NCBI GenBank assembly: GCA_018266395.1
Contig: JAFEAM010000008.1
Location: 66,461-130,460, forward strand
Length of the DNA: 64,000 bases
Origin: Bacteroidota bacterium
GTDB taxonomy: Bacteria > Bacteroidota > Bacteroidia > Cytophagales > Cyclobacteriaceae
Direction: 5' to 3'
Part shown: positions 36,474 to 44,621 of the stretch, in pieces
How positions within the stretch are numbered: the stretch's first letter is position 1
Layout: each line of letters starts with the position of its first letter
Program-made: the position numbers and the translations under genes
Notes under the pieces: model-generated
What the model saw: only the letters and a program-made list of their open reading frames with translations
What the model was told of the DNA's origin: nothing
The model's database searches: none

Positions 36474-37124
36474 TCAGTTTTTGCCAAGGGCTTCAGAGAG
36501 TTCAAAATCGGCTTCTGTGTGATTTCTTATATCCTGAACGGAGAAGCCTTCCATCACTTCATCCAGGCGGAGTTTATCGCCTACTGTGAAGACCGCCATT
36601 TCCGTAATGATGTGTTTGACACAATTATATGTCGTAATGGGCAGCGTGCATTTCTTCATGATTTTCGGGCTGCCGTCCTTCTCACAATGGGTCATGAGTG
36701 CAATGAGATTTCTCGCTCCATAGGCCAGTTCCATGGCGCCGCCCACTCCGGGGACACGTTTTCCCGGCACAATCCAGTTGGCAAGGTCACCCTGCTGGCT
36801 CACTTGCAGTGCACCCAGAATAGAGACATCAATGCAGCCGCGCCGGATCATGCCGAATGCAATGGCGCTGTCGAAGTAGCTCCCACCCGGAAGGATAGAG
36901 ACAGGATAACCTGCAGCATTGCTGAGATTGCCGTCAGGATTTTTTGTGGGCGTTGGCCCCATGCCGAGAATTCCATTCTCTGCCTGAAAGAAAACGCGAA
37001 TGGAAGGATCGAGGTAATCCGGCACCAGTGAAGGTATGCCGATACCCAGGTTGACCACCATGCCGTCCTTTACTTCGAGGGCGGCGCGTTTCGCGATGAC
37101 TTGTCTGGCATCTCCCATACCCAT
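36474..37124 (-). CDS. 3-oxoacid CoA-transferase, subunit B (YodR-like)
   Basis: 216 residues, normal for a B subunit. The catalytic glutamate is in AENGILGMGPTP at about residue 52, which forms the glutamyl-CoA thioester. VNLGIGIPSLVPDYL is also typical. Two start codons are close together, ATG at 37124 and at 37118. The gene overlaps subunit A by about 50 bases, so the subunits are translationally coupled and form one enzyme. It would swap CoA between a 3-oxoacid and an acyl-CoA donor. Confidence 0.9.
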   Translation of the reverse strand: MGMGDARQVIAKRAALEVKDGMVVNLGIGIPSLVPDYLDPSIRVFFQAENGILGMGPTPTKNPDGNLSNAAGYPVSILPGGSYFDSAIAFGMIRRGCIDVSILGALQVSQQGDLANWIVPGKRVPGVGGAMELAYGARNLIALMTHCEKDGSPKIMKKCTLPITTYNCVKHIITEMAVFTVGDKLRLDEVMEGFSVQDIRNHTEADFELSEALGKN

Positions 37125-37795
37125 TTCCAGTTATATCCCTTGGAAGGGACAATGTGTTTTACATAAATGCCTGGTACTATGATGGCTTCAGGATCCAATT
37201 CTCCCATTGGCACAATTTCTTCAGCTTCAACAATGGTGGTCCTTGCCGCCATCGCCACAAAAGGGTTTGTATTGCGTGCTGTCTTGTCGAAGATCAGGTT
37301 ACCGAAAGTGTCAGCCTTCTTTGCAAATACAATCCCGAAGTCACCTGTTATCGGAGCCTCGTACATATATTCCTTTCCGTTGATGGTTACAATCGGTTTC
37401 TCATATTCGAGTTTTGTGCCGCGGCCGATTTCAGTAAGAAAACCATTGAGTCCCACGCCGCCTGAGCGCAGGCGTTCCACCAGGATTCCCTGCGGACAGA
37501 ATTCCACTTTGAGTTTCCCCTGGTTCATTAGTTCTCCGGCAACCGGATTGGAACCTATGTGAGAAGCAATGAGTGATTTTGCCCTCTCGAGGCACACGAA
37601 TTTCCCCATACCCACCCACGGGAAGCCTGCATCATTTCCAATAAGGTTGACATCTTTGACTCCTGAATCTATCAGGCAGTCCACAAGTCCCGGCGGCGTA
37701 CCCACACCACCGAAGCCCCCAAACAGCAAAGTCATCCCGTCGAAGAACAGGGAGCGCACCTTGTCATAGTCGGTTACTTTATCAAAGGGGTTCAT
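37070..37795 (-). CDS. 3-oxoacid CoA-transferase, subunit A (YodS-like)
   Basis: 241 residues. The CoA-binding glycine motif reads FGGFGGVGTPPGLVD near residue 22, and the family phrase NLIGNDAGFPWVG follows. It forms the CoA-transferase with subunit B. Its ATG overlaps the aminotransferase stop by four bases (ATGA). In the Bacillus yodTSRQP cluster the same gene lies at the same place. Confidence 0.9.
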   Translation of the reverse strand: MNPFDKVTDYDKVRSLFFDGMTLLFGGFGGVGTPPGLVDCLIDSGVKDVNLIGNDAGFPWVGMGKFVCLERAKSLIASHIGSNPVAGELMNQGKLKVEFCPQGILVERLRSGGVGLNGFLTEIGRGTKLEYEKPIVTINGKEYMYEAPITGDFGIVFAKKADTFGNLIFDKTARNTNPFVAMAARTTIVEAEEIVPMGELDPEAIIVPGIYVKHIVPSKGYNWKWVWEMPDKSSRNAPPSK

Positions 37796-39057
37796 GCGAT
37801 CTCCCTAAGTGATTTGTCAAATTTTTCCAGCAGTTCATCTGCCTCAGCGTTAGTGATGATAAATGGCGGAGTTACCAGGATTCCGTTTTCATCCGTTCCT
37901 TCAGGTCCGCCAACTGCCGGGTAGACCAATAATCCATTCTGAAAGCATTGCTCAATCAGTTTCGCCTGCAGCCCTTTTCTGGCAGGGTCCAGTTCAACAC
38001 CCAGCATGAGTCCTTTCCCTCTTACTTTTTGAATGACTCCTTGTTTTTCCTGGATGCGTTCCAATCCGCTTTTAAGGTATTGTCCCTGTTTTACCACATT
38101 ATCGATCAAGTGTTCTTCCTTGATGATTTCGAGAACTTTGCCGGCAGTGGCGCACGAAAGGGGATGACCGCTGTAAGTGTGTCCCGCCATGATCAACCCG
38201 CTACCTTTTTTAATCGGCTCCAGCACTTCATTGGTCATCAGCGTGGCAGCTATTGGCGCATATCCCGCTCCAAGACTTTTTCCTATTGCTACAATATCGG
38301 CACTGGTGTTCCAGTGTTCCAATCCGAACCAACGGCCGGTCCTGCCGAGGCCTGTCATGACTTCATCTGCAATGAAGAGTATTTCATGCTCATGACAAAT
38401 GCGCTTCATATTTTCATAGTATCCTTGTCCGGGGCTGACGGCAGTGCCGGCGGCGCCAACGACAGGCTCAGCGACAAACGCCGCGATCTGACTTGCCCCG
38501 ATTTTATCAATCACCTGGCGCAACTCCTCCATCTGTCTCTCCAGCGTATCTCTTTCCAGGTCGGCTTTCAGAGATGGATATTTTTCGAGTGATCCTTCAA
38601 ATCGCTGCCGGCGCAGGGGATGGCCGGACAAGGAGAGGGCACCGACTGTAATACCATGATAGCTTTTCCAGCGGGAAATGAACCTTGTCTTCGAGGGCTT
38701 GCCTTTCTCCTGCCAGTACTGAATGGCAGTCTTCATGGCGGTCTCAACTGCTTCGCTACCGCTGTTTACAAAGAATGAGTGGCTATAGGCCTTGCCGGGT
38801 GAGACTTCAAAAAGAATAGTAGCAAGAGACTCTGCTTCTTCTGAGCCAAACTGAGACCGGTAGACGAACTGCAGCTTGTCCAGATGCTGCTTCATAAAGG
38901 GCAGGAGGCGAGGGTGGGAATGTCCCAGTGAACAAGTTACTGCCCCGGAAGAGCCGTCGAGGTACTTCTTTCCATTCTCATCGGTAATGTAAACACCGGT
39001 GGCGGATCTGGCCTTGAGGTAGTGCTTGTTCAGTAATGGCTGTATGTTGTGAGACAT
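37792..39057 (-). CDS. Class-III aminotransferase (YodT-like), first gene of the operon
   Basis: 421 residues from the ATG at 39057 (MSHNIQPLLNKHYLKA). A TTG further up at 39072 would add five residues but is less likely. PLP-binding features are SGSEAVETAMKTAIQYW near residue 105, SYHGITVGALSLSGHPLRR near 150, ADEVMTGLGRTGRW near 235 and the PLP lysine in IGKSLGAGYAPIAA near 265. In the Bacillus order it is the counterpart of YodT. It may act on an acetylated diamino acid intermediate (inference). Confidence 0.85.
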   Translation of the reverse strand: MSHNIQPLLNKHYLKARSATGVYITDENGKKYLDGSSGAVTCSLGHSHPRLLPFMKQHLDKLQFVYRSQFGSEEAESLATILFEVSPGKAYSHSFFVNSGSEAVETAMKTAIQYWQEKGKPSKTRFISRWKSYHGITVGALSLSGHPLRRQRFEGSLEKYPSLKADLERDTLERQMEELRQVIDKIGASQIAAFVAEPVVGAAGTAVSPGQGYYENMKRICHEHEILFIADEVMTGLGRTGRWFGLEHWNTSADIVAIGKSLGAGYAPIAATLMTNEVLEPIKKGSGLIMAGHTYSGHPLSCATAGKVLEIIKEEHLIDNVVKQGQYLKSGLERIQEKQGVIQKVRGKGLMLGVELDPARKGLQAKLIEQCFQNGLLVYPAVGGPEGTDENGILVTPPFIITNAEADELLEKFDKSLREIA

Positions 39058-39183
39058 AATCGGGACGGCCAATATAGTTGAATCAACGGCTTTTGTTTAC
39101 CGGAAAAGCTCACTATACCATAATTTTCATTGCCAATCCAGCAGTGGGGAGTAGTGCCTGAAAAGGCATGCTGACAGGAGAAA

Positions 39184-39216
39184 TCACCAAATCACACAAT
39201 AGCAAGGTCACCAATT
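39184..39216. repeat. Short fragment resembling the dispersed repeat
   Basis: The stretch AAATCACCAAATCACACAAT and the following bases look like the reverse complement of the first module of the repeat at 12751 and 13271. It lies just past the glgP stop. The similarity is short and may be by chance. Confidence 0.25.
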
Positions 39217-41727
39217 TTACAATTTGAACTTGTAGTCGGTACCCGGGTGATATGGCGGCACTTTTACCTTGACCGGCGATACTCTCCAGATGTCGGTACA
39301 GTATTCATTAATGGTGCGGTCACTGGAGAATTTGCCAGACCGGGCCACATTAAGAATGCTCATCTTGCTCCAGTGGTCCTGATCCTGGAAGGCTTCGTTC
39401 ACCCGCTCCTGGCATTCAATGTAATAGCGGTAGTCGCCAAACAGCATGAACGGATCATGATGAACGAGGGAGTCAACCAGCGGCTTGAATAGATCTTTGT
39501 ATTCAGGCGAGAAATGCCCTGAGGCAATCAGGTCGATGCACTCCCTCAATTCTTCATCTACACGCAGGTAATCTGAAGGGATGTAAGAACCGGTCTTCAG
39601 GTACTGTACTTCATCTGTGCGTAGGCCGAAGAGGAAGAAATTCTCTTCACCTACCTCCTCGCGAATTTCGATGTTGGCACCATCGAGCGTGCCGATGGTG
39701 AGGGCGCCGTTCATAGTGAATTTCATGTTGCCGGTGCCCGATGCTTCTTTGCCTGCCGTGCTGATTTGTTCCGATAGATCAGCAGCCGGATAAATCAACT
39801 GGCTATTGGTGACGTTAAAGTCCGGTATGAATACGACTTTGAGAATATCCCGTGTGGCTGGGTGATTATTCACTATATCCCCCACCGAGTTGATAAGCTT
39901 GATGATCAATTTGGCCATGTAATAGCCGGGTGCAGCCTTCCCTCCGAAAATGAATGTTCTGGGAACAATCTTCAACTTGGGATTCTTTCTGAGGCGATTG
40001 TATAACGTGATAATATGAAGTGCGTTCAGGTGCTGTCGCTTGTATTCATGGATGCGCTTGACCTGAACATCAAACATGGATTTGGGGTCGACCTTGACAT
40101 TGCAGCGCCGCTTGATTTCGTCGGCGAGCAATTTCTTGACTTCATGCCTGCATTCTCTCCATTCTTTTCTGAATTCAGGATCTTCGGCGTACTTCTCCAG
40201 TTGGCGTAAGGCACTGAGGTTGCTGATCCATCCCGATCCGATCTTTTCGCAAATCAGCTTGGTGAGAAGGGGATTGTTGAGCACCACCCATCTCCTTGGC
40301 GTGACCCCATTGGTCTTATTGCTGAATTTCTTTGGCCATAGTTCATAGAAATCCTGAAGCACACTCTTGGCCAACAGTTCGGAATGCAGCGCCGCCACGC
40401 CATTGATGGAATGACTTCCCACACTCGCCAGGTGCGCCATGCGAACATATCTTTCTCCGTGTTCGTCAACCAGGGACATCCGCGAGATGCGTGCTTCATC
40501 TCCGGGAAAATGCTCCCTCACTTCGTCCAGGAAACGGTGATTGATTTCGTAGATAATGTCAAGCAATCTTGGCAATAACCGCTGGAAGAGTCCCACCGAC
40601 CATTTTTCCAGGGCTTCCGGCAAAAGGGTGTGATTGGTGTAGCCAAGCGTTTGAACGGTAATGCTCCATGCCTCTTCCCACTCAAGCTTCCATTCGTCGA
40701 GGAGAAGTCGCATCAATTCGGCTACGGCAATCGCCGGATGTGTGTCATTTAGCTGTAGTGCGAATTTTTCATGAAAGGTATTGATCTTGTTTCCCCTGCT
40801 GATGTGTGTTCTTATGGCATCTTGCAGCGAACATGACACAAAGAAGTACTGTTGCTTGAGCCTAAGTTCTTTTCCGATGGCTTGTTCATCATTCGGGTAA
40901 AGCACCTTGCTGATATTTTCACTGGATACCTTATCCGTCACGGCGCCATAGTAGTCGCCCTGATTAAATGAGTGAAAATCGAATGATTCAAATGCCTCGG
41001 ACTTCCACAACCTCAGTGTGCTGGCCGTATTGGTGGCATAGCCAAGTACAGGGGTGTCATAGGGAACGCCCATAATAACATCACCGGGAACCCATTTTGC
41101 CTGATACCGGCCATCTTCCCCGAAGTTCGATTCCACATGTCCTCCGAATTTTACTGCCACCGCCTCATCAATGCGTGCGATTTCCCATGGATTTCCCTTT
41201 CGAAGCCATTTGTCAGTGATCTCCACCTGCCACCCGTTTTCGATCATCTGGTCAAAAATTCCGAATTCATACCGTATACCATAACCAACTGCCGGTATGT
41301 CGAGGGTTGCCAGGCTGTCCATGAAGCAGGCTGCAAGCCGTCCTAGGCCCCCATTGCCCAGCCCCGGTTCTTCCTCTTGTGCAAGTACCACCTTTAAGGG
41401 AAGCCCGAGTTCCTTCATCGCTTTCTCTACCGTGTCCCACAATTGAAGATTGATAAGGTTGTTGCCGAGGTGCGGGCCCATGAGGAACTCTGCCGACAGG
41501 TACCCTACGGTTTTGACATTCTTTTCGCGATAGGTCTTTTGGGCGTTGAGCCAGCGGTTGAGCAGCCGGTCGCGGACTGTTGAAGCCAGCGCCATGTAGC
41601 AGTCATTGGGAGTTGCGGTATCAGGTGTCTTGCCCTGCAGGTAAAACAGGTTATCCAGGAAGGCCCTCTTAATGGTTTCGAGTTCAATGCCGGTGCGATC
41701 GTCCTCTACGCGAATGGTCTCAGCCAT
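39217..41727 (-). CDS. glgP: Glycogen/alpha-glucan phosphorylase
   Basis: 836 residues, the usual size for bacterial glycogen or maltodextrin phosphorylase. TVGYLSAEFLMGPHLGNN near residue 54 and LGNGGLGRLAACFMDSL near 125 are classic. The PLP lysine lies in SGTGNMKFTMNGAL near residue 668. It cuts alpha-1,4-glucan with phosphate to give glucose 1-phosphate in the cytoplasm. No glgA, glgB or glgC is in the window. It is a single gene on the minus strand. Confidence 0.95.
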   Translation of the reverse strand: MAETIRVEDDRTGIELETIKRAFLDNLFYLQGKTPDTATPNDCYMALASTVRDRLLNRWLNAQKTYREKNVKTVGYLSAEFLMGPHLGNNLINLQLWDTVEKAMKELGLPLKVVLAQEEEPGLGNGGLGRLAACFMDSLATLDIPAVGYGIRYEFGIFDQMIENGWQVEITDKWLRKGNPWEIARIDEAVAVKFGGHVESNFGEDGRYQAKWVPGDVIMGVPYDTPVLGYATNTASTLRLWKSEAFESFDFHSFNQGDYYGAVTDKVSSENISKVLYPNDEQAIGKELRLKQQYFFVSCSLQDAIRTHISRGNKINTFHEKFALQLNDTHPAIAVAELMRLLLDEWKLEWEEAWSITVQTLGYTNHTLLPEALEKWSVGLFQRLLPRLLDIIYEINHRFLDEVREHFPGDEARISRMSLVDEHGERYVRMAHLASVGSHSINGVAALHSELLAKSVLQDFYELWPKKFSNKTNGVTPRRWVVLNNPLLTKLICEKIGSGWISNLSALRQLEKYAEDPEFRKEWRECRHEVKKLLADEIKRRCNVKVDPKSMFDVQVKRIHEYKRQHLNALHIITLYNRLRKNPKLKIVPRTFIFGGKAAPGYYMAKLIIKLINSVGDIVNNHPATRDILKVVFIPDFNVTNSQLIYPAADLSEQISTAGKEASGTGNMKFTMNGALTIGTLDGANIEIREEVGEENFFLFGLRTDEVQYLKTGSYIPSDYLRVDEELRECIDLIASGHFSPEYKDLFKPLVDSLVHHDPFMLFGDYRYYIECQERVNEAFQDQDHWSKMSILNVARSGKFSSDRTINEYCTDIWRVSPVKVKVPPYHPGTDYKFKL

Positions 41728-41875
41728 GAATATGGGGATTAAGCCTCATAAAGTTAATTGAAATGAGCGATGCCTCTGCAAGACAAAGAATTGTGTTTAA
41801 GCTGTCCAAAATCATTTCTTGGTGTAGAAGGGCCCTTTGTGACAATAGTTACTGAATGAGGTATGGTAATTCCGT

Positions 41876-41883
41876 TAGGTTTG
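41876..41883 (+). promoter_or_regulatory. -7 box before the rhodanese gene
   Basis: TAGGTTTG is an exact match to TAnnTTTG and lies 26 bases before the ATG at 41910. A TTG partner at the standard distance is not seen. Confidence 0.4.
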
Positions 41884-41909
41884 CACCTCAAATCAGAAAG
41901 ACATCCATT

Positions 41910-42146
41910 ATGATGACTATTATCGACGTACGGACTCCGGGAGAGTTTATGAACGGAAATGTTGAAGGGAGCATTAATATTCCCCTCCATATCATACCTG
42001 CCAAGGTGGACGAGATCAGGACCATGAAAGGAAAGATCATCCTTTGCTGTGCAAGTGGAGGAAGGAGCTATCAGGCTACGATGTTTCTTAAAAATCAGGG
42101 CATAGACTGCGAAAACGGTGGAAGCTGGCATGCCCTCGCAAGATAA
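41910..42146 (+). CDS. Single-domain rhodanese-like protein
   Basis: 78 residues from the ATG at 41910 (MMTIIDVRTPGEFMNGN). A start at 41856 would add 18 unrelated residues. The fold marks are IDVRTPGEF at the start and the active-site loop CCASGGRS, with the persulfide Cys as the second of the pair. It transfers sulfane sulfur in the cytoplasm. It is followed by, and overlaps, a small membrane protein gene, a common partner of single-domain rhodaneses. Confidence 0.88.
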   Translation: MMTIIDVRTPGEFMNGNVEGSINIPLHIIPAKVDEIRTMKGKIILCCASGGRSYQATMFLKNQGIDCENGGSWHALAR

Positions 42147-42423
42147 CCTGAATAAGGAAGTCGCCTCTGATGCGCAGAGGGACAGTTGGTTCTCGGCTCT
42201 TCAGAGCAGAGTGCTCAGCGGCTGGACATTTACCAGGTTCCTCTACGCAGGGATGGGTATATACATGATTGTTCAGTCCTCCCTGCACCAGCAATGGCTC
42301 GGTGCATTTGTAGGAACTTATTTTGCTTCCATGGGGCTCTTTTCCTGGGGTTGTGCCTCAGGCAATTGCTTTGGCGGCAGCTGCGAAATTCCTGACAGGA
42401 ACGGAAAGAAGAATTCAAACTAG
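42130..42423 (+). CDS. Small membrane protein, partner of the rhodanese
   Basis: 97 residues from the ATG at 42130, overlapping the rhodanese by 17 bases; a GTG at 42118 is a possible alternative. Two hydrophobic helices are seen (FTRFLYAGMGIYMIVQSS and WLGAFVGTYFASMGLFSW), followed by GCASGNCFGGSC, three cysteines near the second helix. It resembles the small DUF2892-like membrane partners of rhodaneses, which may carry sulfur or electrons across the membrane (inference). Its stop overlaps that of the convergent methyltransferase. Confidence 0.6.
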   Translation: MPSQDNLNKEVASDAQRDSWFSALQSRVLSGWTFTRFLYAGMGIYMIVQSSLHQQWLGAFVGTYFASMGLFSWGCASGNCFGGSCEIPDRNGKKNSN

Positions 42424-43043
42424 GGACGAGTACCTACGAGTCTCACCACCGAGGCAAGCCCCTTATGGAAGGGCCCCTCGTCAAGAACGGTCTCCACTAT
42501 TGAATTCATTTTAAGGTGGAGCCCCTTGAATTCTTCTGACAATAACTCGGGTGTGCACAGGTAGTCCGGGTCTTTGGGCCCGCCGGAATTTAACTCCAGT
42601 TGACGAGGTGTGTAAGCCTCGAATATGAGCGTGCCGCCAGGCTTCAGCGCTTGAATGCACTTTTGATGGAATTCCTTGCGCAGGCGGGAATTCATGTGGG
42701 CAAAAATAAGCGCAATAGCGTCGTAGAAGGTTTGCTTCAATGCGACAGTGGCAAAATCTGCGATTTGATAATCCACATTAAGGCTGAGCTTTTCTGCCCG
42801 GACCAATGTCTTCCTTCTGCCTTCTTCACTAAAGTCAAACGCTTCCACTTTCCAGCCTTTCTGTGCCGCGTAGATCGAGTTCCGTCCTTCGCCGTCGGCA
42901 GGGAGTAGAATCCTGCCGGGTGTCAGCAAGTCAAGTTGTTGTTTGAAGAAGGCGTTCGGCAATTCGCCGTAGACTGTCACATTGGAATTATATCGTTCAT
43001 CCCAGAATTTCTGGTCAGGATGAATGTGTGTATTGTCAGCCAT
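42420..43043 (-). CDS. Class I SAM-dependent methyltransferase (TehB-like)
   Basis: 207 residues. The SAM-binding motif I is replaced by ILLPADGEGRNSIYAAQ near residue 45, as in the TehB/thiopurine methyltransferase branch, with acidic motif II in KVEAFDFSEEG and motif IV in YDAIALIFAHM. Such enzymes methylate metalloids or thiols, or small molecules. No substrate can be assigned. It overlaps the DUF983 gene by eight bases. Confidence 0.82.
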   Translation of the reverse strand: MADNTHIHPDQKFWDERYNSNVTVYGELPNAFFKQQLDLLTPGRILLPADGEGRNSIYAAQKGWKVEAFDFSEEGRRKTLVRAEKLSLNVDYQIADFATVALKQTFYDAIALIFAHMNSRLRKEFHQKCIQALKPGGTLIFEAYTPRQLELNSGGPKDPDYLCTPELLSEEFKGLHLKMNSIVETVLDEGPFHKGLASVVRLVGTRP

Positions 43044-43455
43044 AAGGATAATCAGACCTCAATTTACTCGGTTGATCTGATTCCTGTTTGATAATCGGAG
43101 AATAGCTGTAAAAGAAATTGATATAAATGGACCTTGACAGCCTCAGCGTTACGGGCAGCATCACGACTGCCAGCGTTATAGTTGTTGCGATATAGAATTC
43201 AACCTCCGGGTCCCAAAGTACCTTCAATGCCACATATACGGTCGTGAGCATGGCTACCTGGAGTGCGTGACTTACATACATGGCGCCTGAATAGAACGAG
43301 GGCTCCGGCTGGTAACGCAACCGGCAGGCGTGGCACGACTCAGGCATAATAGCGAAGTCCTTGTGGTAAGGACCTGAACTGAATAAATTCCCTTCGTGAC
43401 ATTTCGGGCATTTGTGATGTAATATGCTGAACAGCCGCGTACCCTTTCTGACCAT
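43036..43455 (-). CDS. DUF983 family membrane protein with zinc-ribbon-like start
   Basis: About 139 residues from the ATG at 43455 (MVRKGTRLFSILHHKCPKC). Two Cys pairs, CPKCHEG and the later CHACRLRY, form a probable zinc ribbon. Two membrane helices follow (MYVSHALQVAMLTTVYVAL, FYIATTITLAVVMLPVTL). DUF983 is a widespread family of unknown function, found near cytochrome oxidase or metabolic genes. An ATG at 43509 would give an extra 18 residues without homology. Confidence 0.82.
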   Translation of the reverse strand: MVRKGTRLFSILHHKCPKCHEGNLFSSGPYHKDFAIMPESCHACRLRYQPEPSFYSGAMYVSHALQVAMLTTVYVALKVLWDPEVEFYIATTITLAVVMLPVTLRLSRSIYINFFYSYSPIIKQESDQPSKLRSDYPYG

Positions 43456-43543
43456 GGCAATTATTTTTTTGCGAAAGTAGGCCACTGGCCTTATGAACCG
43501 CAGTGACAAAAGTTACCCACATGGACAACGTTGTGCGTTACGC

Positions 43544-44143
43544 CTACTTTCTCACCGATACAGGTTTGAAAAGAATGTGCCAGATGCCCCGGAGTTCACC
43601 CTCTCTGAAATTGAATGCCTGGTCGTCCGGATATTTCTCGCGAATGGCGATCAAAGTAGCCGGCTGGATGTCCACCTGCGGTTGCCCATGGCAATTTATG
43701 CACAATGCCTGCATCCGGATGGGTTTGAAGTAATGTACGAGGTGATTTTGTTTATCCCTGATGACAACAGGCTGTACGTCGCCTCCAGTCTCAATTTCAG
43801 TCTTCAACTTCCTGAAGATATATAGTTCCAGGCTGTCGGGCTGGTTGGCCGCATTTCTGTACCGGGGAGAGGCTCTTTTGACTGTTACAGAATCTGCGAA
43901 TTGATTGGTAAGGGAAATGACACTTGTATGGCACAAGTCAATAGCCCCTTCAGCGCCATGTTTGCTGAGCGCGTTCAAAAGCGAATTCCTGAGGGTGTCA
44001 AAAGTGGCCTGTGTGATTTTGTCTCCGGCTTTTCTGTAAAGGGAATCAGCCCAGAGTTCAGGCTGTTTGTCTCTCCGCTGGGTGCAGCTGAAAAGATTGA
44101 CGACGATAAGTGCCGTCCATAATAATGCCGCGATTGGTTTCAT
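43544..44143 (-). CDS. DUF3365 (Tll0287-like) monohaem c-type lipoprotein
   Basis: 199 residues. The signal peptide ends in NLFSC, with Cys20 as the lipid anchor. One c-type haem motif, CINCH, lies at Cys148-Cys151-His152 within MQALCINCHGQPQ. The family, DUF3365, has a haem-binding PAS-like fold and may sense redox state or small gases. It lies one base past the hydrogenase protease gene on the same strand, but its location in the envelope and that of the cytoplasmic hydrogenase differ. Confidence 0.85.
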   Translation of the reverse strand: MKPIAALLWTALIVVNLFSCTQRRDKQPELWADSLYRKAGDKITQATFDTLRNSLLNALSKHGAEGAIDLCHTSVISLTNQFADSVTVKRASPRYRNAANQPDSLELYIFRKLKTEIETGGDVQPVVIRDKQNHLVHYFKPIRMQALCINCHGQPQVDIQPATLIAIREKYPDDQAFNFREGELRGIWHILFKPVSVRK

Positions 44144-44144
44144 T

Positions 44145-44621
44145 TTATTCGATCATTTGAATTCTGGTCTGGTCCTCTTCATGGTTGTATTCCTGGATCA
44201 ACTTTTTGAAGAATACAATTCCATGTTCGAGGTTCTTCTTTGCTCTTTCGCTCATCGGTTTGCCCAGATCCCATCGCACGCCCTGAATGGCAAGCAAGAA
44301 GGCTTCAGGACAATGATCGTAAAGGTCACAGCAGATCCACAGAATGGCTGAAGGATCAAGGCGGTGGGTGGTGATGGAAAAGTTCTTTTCCGGCTGCAAC
44401 AGTTTGAATGAGATTCCATCTGTAATGTTTTCACGGGTGGCATCAACGAAGATGACCCGCTCATAATGACTGATCAGTTCGGCGTCTTCCACCTGGAGCT
44501 GATAACGGTACTCGATGTCGAACGGGCATTCTTGCCGGATTCTTTCGATGAAGGCCCAGCCGAGGCCGTCGTCTCCTCGCGTGTTGTTACCTACGCCGAT
44601 GATCAGTATTTTATGATCCAT
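44145..44621 (-). CDS. hoxW: Hydrogenase maturation endopeptidase (HoxW/HyaD family)
   Basis: 158 residues. The N-terminus IIGVGNNTRGDDGLGWAFIE is the standard start of the family, with the nickel-sensing Glu/Asp and His (in TTHRLDPSAIL) later on. The protease cleaves the C-terminal tail of the large hydrogenase subunit after nickel insertion. It overlaps the hoxH gene by 11 bases, so it is clearly the cognate enzyme for that subunit. Confidence 0.9.
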   Translation of the reverse strand: MDHKILIIGVGNNTRGDDGLGWAFIERIRQECPFDIEYRYQLQVEDAELISHYERVIFVDATRENITDGISFKLLQPEKNFSITTHRLDPSAILWICCDLYDHCPEAFLLAIQGVRWDLGKPMSERAKKNLEHGIVFFKKLIQEYNHEEDQTRIQMIE

